From: Sphingomonas sp.
Lineage (GTDB): Bacteria > Pseudomonadota > Alphaproteobacteria > Sphingomonadales > Sphingomonadaceae
Assembly (NCBI RefSeq): GCF_017745215.1
Contig: NZ_JAGHZV010000012.1
Location: forward strand, 1-64,000
DNA: 64,000 bases
Direction of reading: 5' to 3'
The notes beneath the pieces were generated by a model. That model saw only the letters and a list, made by a program, of their open reading frames with translations, ran no database searches and had not been told where the DNA came from. A program made the translations under genes and the position numbers. Below are positions 19,064-27,839 of this stretch, piece after piece. Position 1 is the first letter of the stretch. Each line of letters begins with the position of its first letter.

Positions 19064-20101
19064 CTATTTCTTCGGCGTCACGCTCGGGATCAGCGCGGCG
19101 CGGATCGGCTCGACCCAATGGTCGCCCTTCATGTCCCACACCACGAAGTCGCCGTCGAACTGCCAATAGCTCCACGGCAGCTTGCGCGCCTCGGCTTGCT
19201 GGCGGACGTATGCGGTGTAGCGCGCGCGGGCTTCGATCGGCGTGCCGCTCTCGTCATAGGCGCCGAACTCGCCGAGCATGATCGGCCGGTCGTTCTCCTT
19301 CGACCAGGCGACCGCCTGGTCGAAATCGTCGCTGATCCGCGCCTCGTCCTCGGGGGTGAAGTCGATCCCCTTCAGGTCCTTGAACTGCTTCACCCAGCGC
19401 GCGCCCTGATGGGTGAAGCGCTTGGGCTCGTAATCGTGGAAGGTCACGATGATGTTGCGGTCGTCCTGGGGCAGCTCGAGCTTGGGGAGATAGGCGAGGT
19501 TGTTCCAGTGCGTCGGTCCGATCACCAGCGTGCGGTCGGGGTTGGTCCGCCGCACCACCGGGATCAGCTTCCCGAGCATCGCGTTCCAGCGATCGGCGTC
19601 GAGCGGCTCGTGCGGCTCGTTGAGCAGCTCGAACAGGACATTGTCGGGTGCGTTCTTGTAGCGCTCGCCGATCTGTTCCCAGAAGGCGATCAGCTTGGGC
19701 TCGCAGATGTCGGGCGTGCGCGAGCATTCGTTGAAGTCGTGCTCGTCGATGATCACCGACAGCCCCGCGGCATCGGCCTCGTGGATCACGCGGTCGAGCG
19801 TGCCGAGGAACACCGGGTCGAGCTGGTTGTTCGCATCCATCCGCCGCAGCCCGAGCACCACGATGCGGACGAAGTCGAACCCGCCCTCCTTGATGATCTT
19901 CAGGTGGCGCATCTGGAAATTGCCGTGCTCGGGCGTGCGCCAGATCGGGTCGTGGCTGAGGATGCTCACCCCGCGCCTGAGCTTGGCGGCGGCGGCCCAG
20001 GCCTTGCCCTGGTAGGTCGGCTCGGCGGGCGGCGGGGCGGCGCGGTTGCAGGCGGGAAGCGTCAGCGCCAGCGCGGCGGCGATCAAGGTGAACAGGCGCA
20101 T
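19064..20101 (-). CDS. Glycoside hydrolase family 5-type lipoprotein (endoglucanase-like)
   Basis: A 345-residue lipoprotein: the signal peptide ends LTLPAC, a good lipobox, followed by a Pro/Ala linker. The rest is a TIM barrel of GH5. The acid/base Glu is Glu162 in LLNEPHEPL and the nucleophile is Glu278 in MLGEFGAY, with FHDYEPKRFTHQG and PWSYWQFDGDF as further family blocks. It should hydrolyse a beta-1,4-linked glucan or related polymer from the outer face of a membrane; the exact substrate depends on the subfamily, which I cannot fix. It stands alone between the small periplasmic gene (convergent) and the chaperone pair. Confidence 0.9.
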   Translation of the reverse strand: MRLFTLIAAALALTLPACNRAAPPPAEPTYQGKAWAAAAKLRRGVSILSHDPIWRTPEHGNFQMRHLKIIKEGGFDFVRIVVLGLRRMDANNQLDPVFLGTLDRVIHEADAAGLSVIIDEHDFNECSRTPDICEPKLIAFWEQIGERYKNAPDNVLFELLNEPHEPLDADRWNAMLGKLIPVVRRTNPDRTLVIGPTHWNNLAYLPKLELPQDDRNIIVTFHDYEPKRFTHQGARWVKQFKDLKGIDFTPEDEARISDDFDQAVAWSKENDRPIMLGEFGAYDESGTPIEARARYTAYVRQQAEARKLPWSYWQFDGDFVVWDMKGDHWVEPIRAALIPSVTPKK

Positions 20102-20183
20102 CCGGTTATCCCTCCCAGGGCGCGCAGGCCACGCGCCCGCGCCGTGGCTACAACTCGGCCGGGGCGCGCGCAAATATCGAGTG

Positions 20184-21881
20184 CTACATCTCGCGCAGCA
20201 GCTTGAGCCCTTTGGCCGGCGGCAGCGCCAGCGCGGCGTCGATCAGCGCGATCCGCGCAGCGCAGCGGTCCTCGGGCGTGCCGCGGCCGTTGAGCGCATC
20301 GCGGAGCCGCTGATCGCGCAATCCGGTCTTGTCCGTGATCGAATCGAGCACCCCGCCCGGCACCATGAAGCTGCCGTTGCCCTTGGCCGGTTCGCGCCCG
20401 TCGGTCTCGAGCAGTACTTGCGCGAACACTTCGTGCTGGCGCAGCTGGATGAGCGCCGACAATGGATCGCGCGAATAGGTCCGGTCCGCGAAGAAGGCGT
20501 CGCAATCCTCGGCGCTTCGGCCGCGCAGCGCCCTGGCCTTGTCGCGCTCGAGGCTCTGGTAGCGGGCGATCAGCGCATAGGGCGCGATCGCGAGCCCGTT
20601 GCGGAACCGCACGTCGAGCAGGGTCTTCACGTCGGCCGCGAACTGATAGCGCGGCTTGCGCGCGTCGCGCGCGGCCGTCCAGTTCGACACCAGCACCTTG
20701 GCGAGGTCGGGATTGTCCACCTGCACGATCGCCCAGCTCAGCCGGTCGCCATCGACCTGGTCGAGTGCGTAGCGGAGGTCGTCGTCCTGGTTCGAAAGCG
20801 GCGAGAGGAATTCGAGTGCAGGCGATTCCAGAGCGACCGGCAGGGGCAGCGCCGGGTCATGCGTCTCGGGCGAGCAGCTGCGCGCCAGCGACATCAGCAC
20901 AAACAATCCGATCAGCGCCATGCGGACGATGAAGTCCGCCCCGACGCCGCCCACGGGCCCCCCGGCGGAGCCCGGCTCCCACAGCGCGACGCGATACCAG
21001 TCGAACTCGCTCTCGAGCTCGGGATAGTCGCGCCGGACGGTGGCAAGCAGCTGGCGTACCTTCGCGCCGCTCACCATCCACCCGCGTCGCGAATCCTCGC
21101 CCGCCGGCGTGATCAGTTCGCGCCAGGCGGCGTGGAGCGGATGACGAGGCCCCTGCACCGCGCGCCAGAAGTCGAGCATGTGCAGCCGCTGGAGGATCCG
21201 TCCGGCGGCGGGCGTCTGGTCGATCGTGCCCGCCGTCCGCTCCCAGCCGAATTGCTCGACCGCGAGCGGCAGCAGCGGGTCCGAGGCGGGGATGGTCTGG
21301 GCGAGCAGGTTGCCGAGCCAGGTCTCGGCATCAGCGTAGAAGCCGACCTGCTTCATCCGCGGGTCGCTCACCACCGCGTTCCAATGCTCGAACATCAGCC
21401 GGCTCTGGTCGGTGCGCGACCAAGGGCTCTCGGGGTTCGAGACTTCGTGGAGCAGGTGCGCAAGGCGGTTGGCATGCTCCTCGATCTGCTCGGGGGTCAG
21501 CGGCGACCAGGGGCCGGTGCGCGTCTCCTCATGCTGCGACTCCTCCGCCTCGGGCTCGAGGCGCGGGTCCGGGCCGGTCGAGGCTTCGGAGGGATCGGGC
21601 AAGTCGCCGGCGGCCAGGGCGACGCCTTCGTCCTCATCCGACTCGCCTTCGTCTTCCGCTTCCTCCGCATCCCAGTCGGCGACTTCCTCGGTGGTCGCGC
21701 GGCCGCGCCATTCGGCCTCGCGCTGCGCCGCTTCGAAGGCCTCGCGCAGCTCGATGAACGCCTTGGGATCGCAATCGACGTCGATCGTCTTGAGCCGCGC
21801 GGCATAGGCACGCCGGATCGCACGCGTGTCGCTCGTCGGGCCGATCCCCAGCATGCGCCATGGGCCGCGCAGCCGAGTCAC
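20184..21881 (-). CDS. Membrane J-domain-like protein, partner of the adjacent Hsp70 (DjlC-like)
   Basis: A 565-residue protein. The N terminus (residues 1-55) looks like a J domain (PWRMLGIGPTSDTRAIRRAYAARL, then PKAFIELREAFEAAQ), but where HPD should be between helices II and III it reads DVDCDP, so the canonical His is missing. An acidic Glu/Asp-rich linker (about 60-95) follows. A single membrane helix lies around residue 315 (RMALIGLFVLMSLARSC). The GTG start overlaps the Hsp70 stop by four bases, so the two are coupled. E. coli has a similar neighbour pair, hscC-djlC. It probably tethers or directs the Hsp70 at the membrane. Confidence 0.75.
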   Translation of the reverse strand: MTRLRGPWRMLGIGPTSDTRAIRRAYAARLKTIDVDCDPKAFIELREAFEAAQREAEWRGRATTEEVADWDAEEAEDEGESDEDEGVALAAGDLPDPSEASTGPDPRLEPEAEESQHEETRTGPWSPLTPEQIEEHANRLAHLLHEVSNPESPWSRTDQSRLMFEHWNAVVSDPRMKQVGFYADAETWLGNLLAQTIPASDPLLPLAVEQFGWERTAGTIDQTPAAGRILQRLHMLDFWRAVQGPRHPLHAAWRELITPAGEDSRRGWMVSGAKVRQLLATVRRDYPELESEFDWYRVALWEPGSAGGPVGGVGADFIVRMALIGLFVLMSLARSCSPETHDPALPLPVALESPALEFLSPLSNQDDDLRYALDQVDGDRLSWAIVQVDNPDLAKVLVSNWTAARDARKPRYQFAADVKTLLDVRFRNGLAIAPYALIARYQSLERDKARALRGRSAEDCDAFFADRTYSRDPLSALIQLRQHEVFAQVLLETDGREPAKGNGSFMVPGGVLDSITDKTGLRDQRLRDALNGRGTPEDRCAARIALIDAALALPPAKGLKLLREM

Positions 21882-23581
21882 AGGTAGCGATCGCCCTCGA
21901 TCGCATCGAGCGCGGCGACCATCTGGTCGCGCGCCTCGCGGATCGCGCGCGGGTCCTGCGTCGCCAGCGCCGATTCGAAATGGCCGATCCAGCGGCCGAT
22001 CTCGTCGCGCCGGTCGCCGATGAAGCTCTCGTAGCAGCGCCCGGCACGGGCGAGCACGGCGGCGTTCTCGCTCTCGTCGCGCGGGTGGATCTTGATCGCG
22101 GCAAGTGCGGCGCGACGGTCGGCGAGCTGCTGTTCGGTCAGCGGATCGGCTTCGTCGAGGATGACGAGATTGCGCGTCACGCCCGAGGCGGGGATGCTGA
22201 CGTCGACTTCAAGCAGCCCGCTGGTGTCATAACTGAACCGCGTCTCGACCATGATATGGCCCGCAGGCTTGGGTGGCACGGGCACGCGCAGCTCGCCGAG
22301 CTTGACGTTGCCCGAGACCTCGCGCGCCTCGCCCTGGTAGATGCCGAAATGGACTTCGCGCTGGTTGTCGAACAGCGTCGAATAATGGCTCACCCGGCTG
22401 GTCGGGATCGCGGTGTTGCGGTCGATGATCGGCGAGAAGATGCCGCTGCGATAGCCGCCGCGCCCGTCGGGCTCGGCGATATCGACTCCCAGCGTGAACG
22501 GGCAGACGTCGGTCAGCCGCACTTCGTCGAGCGCCGAATCCCTGGCGAGCAGTCCCGCCTGCGTTGCCGCGCCCAGCGCCACCGCATGATCGGGGTGGAC
22601 GGTGGCATTGGGGAAGCGGCCGAACATCCGCGTGATCGCGCGGCGCACGATCGGCATCCGCGTGCCGCCGCCGACGAGCACGACTTCGCTCAGCGTCTCG
22701 ACGCGGATGTTCGAGTCCCTGAGCGAGCGCAGCACCGGGTCGCGCAGCCGCTGGAGCAGTTGCGCGCAGGCCTCCTCGAAGTCCCGCGAGGTGACGGTCG
22801 TCGCGAGCTGCTCGCCGTCGAGCACGATGGCGAACGCCGCGTCGTCGCTCTCGCTCAGCTTGCGCCGCGCGCGCTCGGCGGCGGCGCGGAGCAGCTCGTG
22901 GAGCACCAGCGGATCGGCCTTGTCGAGTTTCGCCCTGGGCTCGAGCCTGGGGCGCGCCAGCTCGATCAGCTTCTCGTTGAAGTCCTCGCCGCCCAGCCGG
23001 TTGTCGCCCGAGGAGGCGCGCACCTCGACGATGCCTTCGAACACTTCGACGATCGAGACGTCGAAGGTGCCGCCGCCGAGGTCGAAGACCAGGAACGGCT
23101 CCTGCTCGCGCGTCGCGATGCCATAGGCGAGGGCGGCGGCGGTCGGCTCGTTGACCAGCCGCTCGACCTTGAGCCCGGCGAGCTCGCCCGCGCGGCGGGT
23201 CGCCTTGCGCTGGCGGTCGTTGAAATAGGCGGGGACGGTGATGACGGCGCCGGTCACCTGCTCGCCGGTGTGCGCCTCGACATCGGCCTTGAGCTGACGG
23301 AGCACCAGCGCCGACAGCTCCTCGGCGTCGAACTTGCGCTTGCCGAGCGATACGGTCTGCTGGGTGCCGATGAAGCGCTTGAATGCCGTCGCGGTGTCGC
23401 GCGGGTGTGTCGACTGGCGCTCGCGTGCCGCCAGGCCCACGTGGATCGTCCCGTCCTTGTCCGCGCTCACCGCGGAGGGTGTGAGCAGGTCGCCGTGCGC
23501 ATTGGGGATCAGCACCGCCTCGCCGTCCTTCCAGACCGCGACGGCGGAGTTGGTGGTCCCGAGATCGATTCCGACTATCAC
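21878..23581 (-). CDS. hscC: HscC-type Hsp70 chaperone
   Basis: A 567-residue Hsp70, shorter than DnaK (about 640) and lacking most of the C-terminal lid, as in HscC. Nucleotide-binding motifs are intact: MIVGIDLGTTNSAVAVW, ITVPAYFNDRQRKAT, VFDLGGGTFDVSIVEV and VVLVGGGTRMPIVR. The substrate-binding domain follows (DVCPFTLGVDI onward). HscC is a specialised chaperone with a dedicated J partner rather than the general DnaK-DnaJ-GrpE machine; the overlapping downstream gene fits that. The short interval before the divergent aminotransferase-fusion gene contains its promoter; no heat-shock promoter is obvious. Confidence 0.88.
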   Translation of the reverse strand: MIVGIDLGTTNSAVAVWKDGEAVLIPNAHGDLLTPSAVSADKDGTIHVGLAARERQSTHPRDTATAFKRFIGTQQTVSLGKRKFDAEELSALVLRQLKADVEAHTGEQVTGAVITVPAYFNDRQRKATRRAGELAGLKVERLVNEPTAAALAYGIATREQEPFLVFDLGGGTFDVSIVEVFEGIVEVRASSGDNRLGGEDFNEKLIELARPRLEPRAKLDKADPLVLHELLRAAAERARRKLSESDDAAFAIVLDGEQLATTVTSRDFEEACAQLLQRLRDPVLRSLRDSNIRVETLSEVVLVGGGTRMPIVRRAITRMFGRFPNATVHPDHAVALGAATQAGLLARDSALDEVRLTDVCPFTLGVDIAEPDGRGGYRSGIFSPIIDRNTAIPTSRVSHYSTLFDNQREVHFGIYQGEAREVSGNVKLGELRVPVPPKPAGHIMVETRFSYDTSGLLEVDVSIPASGVTRNLVILDEADPLTEQQLADRRAALAAIKIHPRDESENAAVLARAGRCYESFIGDRRDEIGRWIGHFESALATQDPRAIREARDQMVAALDAIEGDRYL

Positions 23582-23753
23582 TGATGTTCCCCCTGGCGCG
23601 CGACGCTAGCCGGGGGTGGGGGGATTCGCCAAGCCCGCGGCGGCGAATCCCGTCCGAAATCGATCCACAAGACGCCGGTGAAATGATCGCGGCATTTACC
23701 CTTTCTAAGCGGGCGCGCGCCTAGGCTCCTCCGGTTGTTTCCCGGAGATTTGA

Positions 23754-26282
23754 ATGGACCGGCTGCCGCTGATCGCGCCCCAACCACCCCGGCTCAGCGA
23801 GCTCGCCGACGAGCTCCGGGCGGTCGAGGCGCGCGGACTCTATTCGAACGGCGGCCCGGTGGTGCGCGGCTTCGAGGCGGCGATGACCGAGCGCGTGTTC
23901 GGCGGCGCGGGCGAGTGCCTCGCGGTCTCCAACGCGACGACCGGGCTGATGATCGCGATCCGGCACGCCGCCGGCCCGCGCGGCGGGCTGGGCACGGGCG
24001 AGCGCGCCTTCGCGCTGATGCCGGGCTTCACCTTCGCCGCGACGGCCGACGCCGCCGAATGGGCCGGCCTCACGCCGCTGCTCTGCGACATCGATCCCGA
24101 CGACTGGAGCGCCGCCCAGGCCGCCGAGGAAGCCGCGTTCGAGCGGTACGGCCGCCGCATCGCCGTGGTCGTGCCCTACGCCACATTCGGCGCCGCCATC
24201 GATCTCGACCGCTATCGCCGCTATCAGGAGCGCTTCGGCGTCGGCGTGGTCGTCGATGCCGCGGCGTCGCTGGGTTCGCTCGACGCCGAGGGCCGCGCGT
24301 TCGGCACCGGCGCGCCCTTCGCGATCGTCCATTCGATGCACGCGACCAAGGTGTTCGCCACCGCCGAGGGCGGGGTGATCCATTCTGGCGATACCCAGCT
24401 CATCCAGTCGCTGCGCCACATGACCAATTTCGGCTTCGCCGGCTCGCGCTCGGCCGAGGGGCCGGGGTTCAACGCCAAGCTCCCCGAAGTGCTCGGCGTG
24501 CTCGCCCAGGCCAAGCTCGAGGGGTTCGAGGCGGTCGCCGAGCATCGTGCAGCGCTCGACCGCGCCTATCGCGCGCATCTCGGCGCCTTCGCGAGCGAGA
24601 ACGGCTTCGAATTCCAGAAACCGACCGGCGCGCGCCAGGCCTTCCAGTGCGAGTCGGTCCTCCTGCCGCGCGCCTTTGCCGGGCACCGCGCCGCGATCCT
24701 GCGTGCGCTCGACGCCAGGGGGATCGGGGCTGGGCAATATTTCAGCCCGCATCTCGGCGAGCAGCCCTGGTTCCGCGCCAATGCCGAGTTCGGCGCGCTG
24801 CCGGTGTGCGACGACGTCTCGGCGCGCATCCTCTCGCTGCCGATGACCGACATGATGAGCGAAGCCGATGTCGAGCGCGTCTGCCATGCGCTCGCCGAGG
24901 CGTGCACCAGCGCCGGGTTGGGTGGCGTGCGCAAGGAGCGGCGCGGGACCTTCGTCCATTCTGCGATCGTCGTCGGCGGCGGCCCGGCGGGCACGGCCCT
25001 GCTTACGGCGGCGAGCAAGCAGAACCGCCTCGTCGAACTCGCGCAGGACGGGCTCGCGGTGGTCGAGCGCGACGCAGTGCTCGGGCGCGGGGCGATCGGC
25101 AATTACGCGATCACCTCGGACTCGACCGCCGAGACCTTCCTCACCGCGGTCCAGCGCAATGTCCATGAGAGCATCGCCGGGCTCGAGGAGCACCTCAGCG
25201 GCCGCGAGATCGCGCTCCACAAGGGCGGCGCGGTCGGCGTGCCGCTCTATCGCACCACGCCTTTTCTCGAAGCGACCGGCTCGCGGCTGGGCAGCATCGT
25301 CGCCGAGAACGGTGGCGTCGTCGCGACGCGCAGCGAAGCGATCGAGGCGCGCCGCACGCCCGAGGGGCGCTGGGCGCTGCGCGTGCGCAACATCGTCACC
25401 GGCAACGAGCGGACGATGCTCACCGCGAGCCTCGTCGTCGCGACCGGCGGCCACCAGGCGCGCGAGCACATCGCCGCGGAGGAGATCGCGGGCGCCACGC
25501 TGGGCGAGCTCGCCGGCGGCCGGCTGATGCTCGGCGACGACATGCTCAGCATCGGCGGGATCGAGCGGTTGCGTGCCCGCATCGGCGACGAGCGCGCGCC
25601 GCGGATCGCGATCGTCGGCGGCTCGACCAGCGCGCTCGCCGCCGCGGCGCTGATCCTCAAGGCCGCGCCCGCGCTGCCGCTCGGGGCAGGCGCGCTCGCG
25701 CTCTACCACCGCCGGCCGCTGCGCCCCTGGTACCGCTCCGAATATGAAGCGCATGCCGACGGCTTCACCGATTTCGGACCCGACGACATCTGCCCGGTCT
25801 CGGGCTTCGTCTACCGCCTCGCCGGCTTTCGGCTCGAGGCGCGCGAGCTGGTGCTGCGCATGCTCGAAGTGGGCGGCCGTGCCGCCGACCCGCGGATGGC
25901 GCTCCGCCCGATCGCCGAGCTCGACGCCGCGGCGGTCCGCGCCGAGATCGAGCAGGCCGACGTGGTGATCGGCGCGCTCGGCTATCGCCCGCGCGCGATC
26001 CCGCTCTACGACGAGCAGGGCGAGCGGATCGAACTGATGGCCGACGCGCCCGGCCGCCCGCGCCTCGTCGACCAGCAATGCCGCGTGATCGATGCGGCTG
26101 GGGTGCCCGTGCCCGGCGTCTACGGCATCGGCCTCGCCTCGGGCCATGTGCCGGACGGTGACCTCGGCGGCGAAGCGAGCTTCACCGGCAAGGCCAACGG
26201 CCTGTGGCTGTGGCAGAACGACATCGGCCAGCTGATCGTGAACCAGCTCCTCGCCGCGCGTCGCGCCAGCAAGGCGGCCTGA
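23754..26282 (+). CDS. Fusion of DegT/DnrJ/EryC1-type PLP aminotransferase and flavin monooxygenase-like protein
   Basis: An 842-residue two-domain protein. Residues 1-~385 are a DegT-type sugar aminotransferase: substrate loop GLYSNGGPVVRGFE, cofactor region AVSNATTGLMIA, VVDAAASLGS, and the PLP lysine Lys199 in SMHATKVFATAEGG. Residues ~400-842 are a class B flavoprotein: FAD motif VVGGGPAG (406-413), a second Rossmann motif IVGGSTSALAA (from 620), VVATGG and VVIGALGYRP, as in SidA/IucD-type N-hydroxylases. Both active centres look intact. A natural reading is amination of a sugar and oxidation of the new amine, but the substrate is unknown. It starts after CGGAGA and is followed without gap by a GT2 glycosyltransferase. 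Confidence 0.85.
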   Translation: MDRLPLIAPQPPRLSELADELRAVEARGLYSNGGPVVRGFEAAMTERVFGGAGECLAVSNATTGLMIAIRHAAGPRGGLGTGERAFALMPGFTFAATADAAEWAGLTPLLCDIDPDDWSAAQAAEEAAFERYGRRIAVVVPYATFGAAIDLDRYRRYQERFGVGVVVDAAASLGSLDAEGRAFGTGAPFAIVHSMHATKVFATAEGGVIHSGDTQLIQSLRHMTNFGFAGSRSAEGPGFNAKLPEVLGVLAQAKLEGFEAVAEHRAALDRAYRAHLGAFASENGFEFQKPTGARQAFQCESVLLPRAFAGHRAAILRALDARGIGAGQYFSPHLGEQPWFRANAEFGALPVCDDVSARILSLPMTDMMSEADVERVCHALAEACTSAGLGGVRKERRGTFVHSAIVVGGGPAGTALLTAASKQNRLVELAQDGLAVVERDAVLGRGAIGNYAITSDSTAETFLTAVQRNVHESIAGLEEHLSGREIALHKGGAVGVPLYRTTPFLEATGSRLGSIVAENGGVVATRSEAIEARRTPEGRWALRVRNIVTGNERTMLTASLVVATGGHQAREHIAAEEIAGATLGELAGGRLMLGDDMLSIGGIERLRARIGDERAPRIAIVGGSTSALAAAALILKAAPALPLGAGALALYHRRPLRPWYRSEYEAHADGFTDFGPDDICPVSGFVYRLAGFRLEARELVLRMLEVGGRAADPRMALRPIAELDAAAVRAEIEQADVVIGALGYRPRAIPLYDEQGERIELMADAPGRPRLVDQQCRVIDAAGVPVPGVYGIGLASGHVPDGDLGGEASFTGKANGLWLWQNDIGQLIVNQLLAARRASKAA

Positions 26283-27331
26283 TGCGCGAGCCCGCGGTCT
26301 CTGTGATCATGGCGGCGTACAATGGCGCGTCGCTGGTCCGCGAGACGGTGCGCAGCCTGATCGCGCAGACTTTCACCGACTGGGAGCTGGTCGCGGTCGA
26401 CGATTGCTCGCGCGACGACACGGCGAAGTTGCTCGAAGCGTTCGACGATCGCCGCATCCGCGTGATCCGCGCAGAGGCGAACGGCGGCCCGGTGCTCGCG
26501 CGCAACCGCGCCTTTGCCGAGGCGCGCGGCCGCTACATCGCCGCGCTCGACCAGGACGACGTCTGCCTTCCCGGCCGGCTCGCGCGCCAGGTCGGCTATC
26601 TCGACGCGCACCCCGAGACCGTGCTGGTGAGCACTGCCGCCAATGTCCTCACCGGCGCCAAGGTGACGCCGGGCCATTGGGTGCGCCCGCTCACCCCGGG
26701 GCTGATCGACTGGCTGATGCTGGTGCAGAACCCGATCGTCTGGTCGACCGTGATGTTCCGCGCCGAAGCCGCCCGGCGGCTCGAGCCGTTCGAGCGGCCC
26801 GAGATGCGCTACGTCGAGGATTTCGACCTCTACCACCGCCTGCGCCGCTTCGGCCCGATCGCGCAGATCGACGAGCCGCTGCTGCTCTACCGCGTCCATG
26901 AAGGCGGTGCGTCGCAGATGTTCACCGACACGATGCGCGCCAATGCCGAGACGCTGATCGCCGAGCGCCACGCCGCGCGGATGGGGCGCGAGGATCCCGG
27001 GATCGCGCCGCTGGTCGTCCGCCACTGCATGGGCGGCGAGCCGGTGCCCGACGCGGAAACGCTGCGCACGCTGATCGGGGGGATCATGTCCCTGCGCCGC
27101 GACTTCGAGACGCGCGGCCATGACGCACGCACGCTCGCGCTGGTCGACCGCGAGATCTCGCGGCTGTGGTGGCGGTTGTGCCGGGCCTGCGTGCGCTCGG
27201 GGACCTTGCCGATCCACGTCGCGCTGGCGCAGCGGCCCGAGACGATCGGCTTCGGCGAGGGCAGGACGGCCGACCTGATGCTCAGCCAGGTGATCGGCGG
27301 CGTGCGCGCGATCCGGCGTGGGCGGGGTTAG
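26282..27331 (+). CDS. Family 2 glycosyltransferase
   Basis: A 349-residue cytoplasmic GT-A glycosyltransferase: VSVIMAAYNGASLVRETVRSL at the N terminus, VDDCSRDDT, ANGGPVLARNRAF, the metal-binding ALDQDD, and the RYVEDFDLYHRL acceptor-region motif. No membrane helix is present. The start codon shares a base with the stop of the aminotransferase-monooxygenase gene, so the two are coupled and probably act in one pathway: the fusion may make a modified sugar donor or acceptor, and this enzyme would transfer a sugar. No exopolysaccharide or O-antigen locus surrounds the pair. Confidence 0.92.
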   Translation: MREPAVSVIMAAYNGASLVRETVRSLIAQTFTDWELVAVDDCSRDDTAKLLEAFDDRRIRVIRAEANGGPVLARNRAFAEARGRYIAALDQDDVCLPGRLARQVGYLDAHPETVLVSTAANVLTGAKVTPGHWVRPLTPGLIDWLMLVQNPIVWSTVMFRAEAARRLEPFERPEMRYVEDFDLYHRLRRFGPIAQIDEPLLLYRVHEGGASQMFTDTMRANAETLIAERHAARMGREDPGIAPLVVRHCMGGEPVPDAETLRTLIGGIMSLRRDFETRGHDARTLALVDREISRLWWRLCRACVRSGTLPIHVALAQRPETIGFGEGRTADLMLSQVIGGVRAIRRGRG

Positions 27332-27382
27332 GTCGGATCGAGCGTCCGCATGCGACGCGAATCGGGGCGATCGGGGACGAAA

Positions 27383-27461
27383 AGTCACAAGAGTCACGAC
27401 CCGTCGCTGCGATCCGGCTCGATCGAAGGCTCGAAGAGTCACAAGAGTCACAACCCGTCGC
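27383..27461. repeat. Two 25-base direct repeats (AGTCACAAGAGTCAC...)
   Basis: Units at 27383-27407 and 27437-27461 start AGTCACAAGAGTCAC and end CCCGTCGC, differing at one base (G or A). Each contains two GTCAC words nine bases apart. Runs of GTCACAAGA are a microsatellite-like pattern I associate with sphingomonad intergenic DNA; that association is from memory. Confidence 0.8.
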
Positions 27462-27638
27462 CAAATTTTCCGGGGTTGAGGCCCGGCAGCTTCAAAGGCG
27501 CGGTCGAACGGTTCCATCCGCGCCAGCCAAGCAGGCCAAATCCTACATTTCAAGAAAGGCGGCCCGGCCCCCTTTCCGTCCCGGCCGCGGACCTCCCTGA
27601 GGCACGCGCCGGACGTCGATTGGCCCACATACAAAGAA

Positions 27639-27662
27639 GGGGTGGCAGAAAGCTGCCACCCC
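27639..27662. other. Strong GC hairpin GGGGTGGCAG-AAAG-CTGCCACCCC
   Basis: A perfect ten-pair stem with an AAAG loop, about 300 bases after the glycosyltransferase stop. No T-run follows on either strand, so it may be a stability element or part of a small RNA rather than a classic terminator. Confidence 0.55.
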
Positions 27663-27787
27663 CTTCAGGCAGGGTTGCGAAAACCGGCGGCGAGCCGCCA
27701 GCTGACCAAGGACATCTTGGCACAGAAATAATGTAGAAACATACTGCAAAACTACCTAGGCCGTGCTTTTCCGGGACGGCTCAGGCG

Positions 27788-27820
27788 AAAACGCCCCGCT
27801 CCGGCAGGAACGGGGCGCGT
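27788..27820 (-). terminator. Rho-independent terminator after the TonB receptor gene
   Basis: On the minus strand a CGCCCCG / CGGGGCG stem is followed by TTTTCG, about 20 bases after the receptor stop codon. Confidence 0.7.
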
Positions 27821-27839
27821 TTCGCAGCGTGGCAGCCGC

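Larger units (their letters stand above)
27332..27839. other. Intergenic region with direct repeats, a hairpin and an AT-rich segment
   Basis: 508 bases with no convincing gene. An open frame of 128 codons starts in it but is produced by repeats (it encodes KSHKSH units) and has no ribosome site. Contents from left to right: two 25-base direct repeats, a strong hairpin, an AT-rich stretch with a possible promoter (TTGGCA at 27717 and CATACT at 27740, 17-base spacer, pointing right), and a terminator for the TonB receptor. Confidence 0.6.

Noticed and set aside
27383..27461. Possible CRISPR array from the direct repeats
   Set aside because: Only two repeats, ~29 bases of spacer, internal sub-repeats, and no cas genes.
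27350..27736. A 128-codon frame with KSHKSH units
   Set aside because: It is created by direct repeats in intergenic DNA, has no ribosome site and no homologous domain; better treated as repeat DNA.
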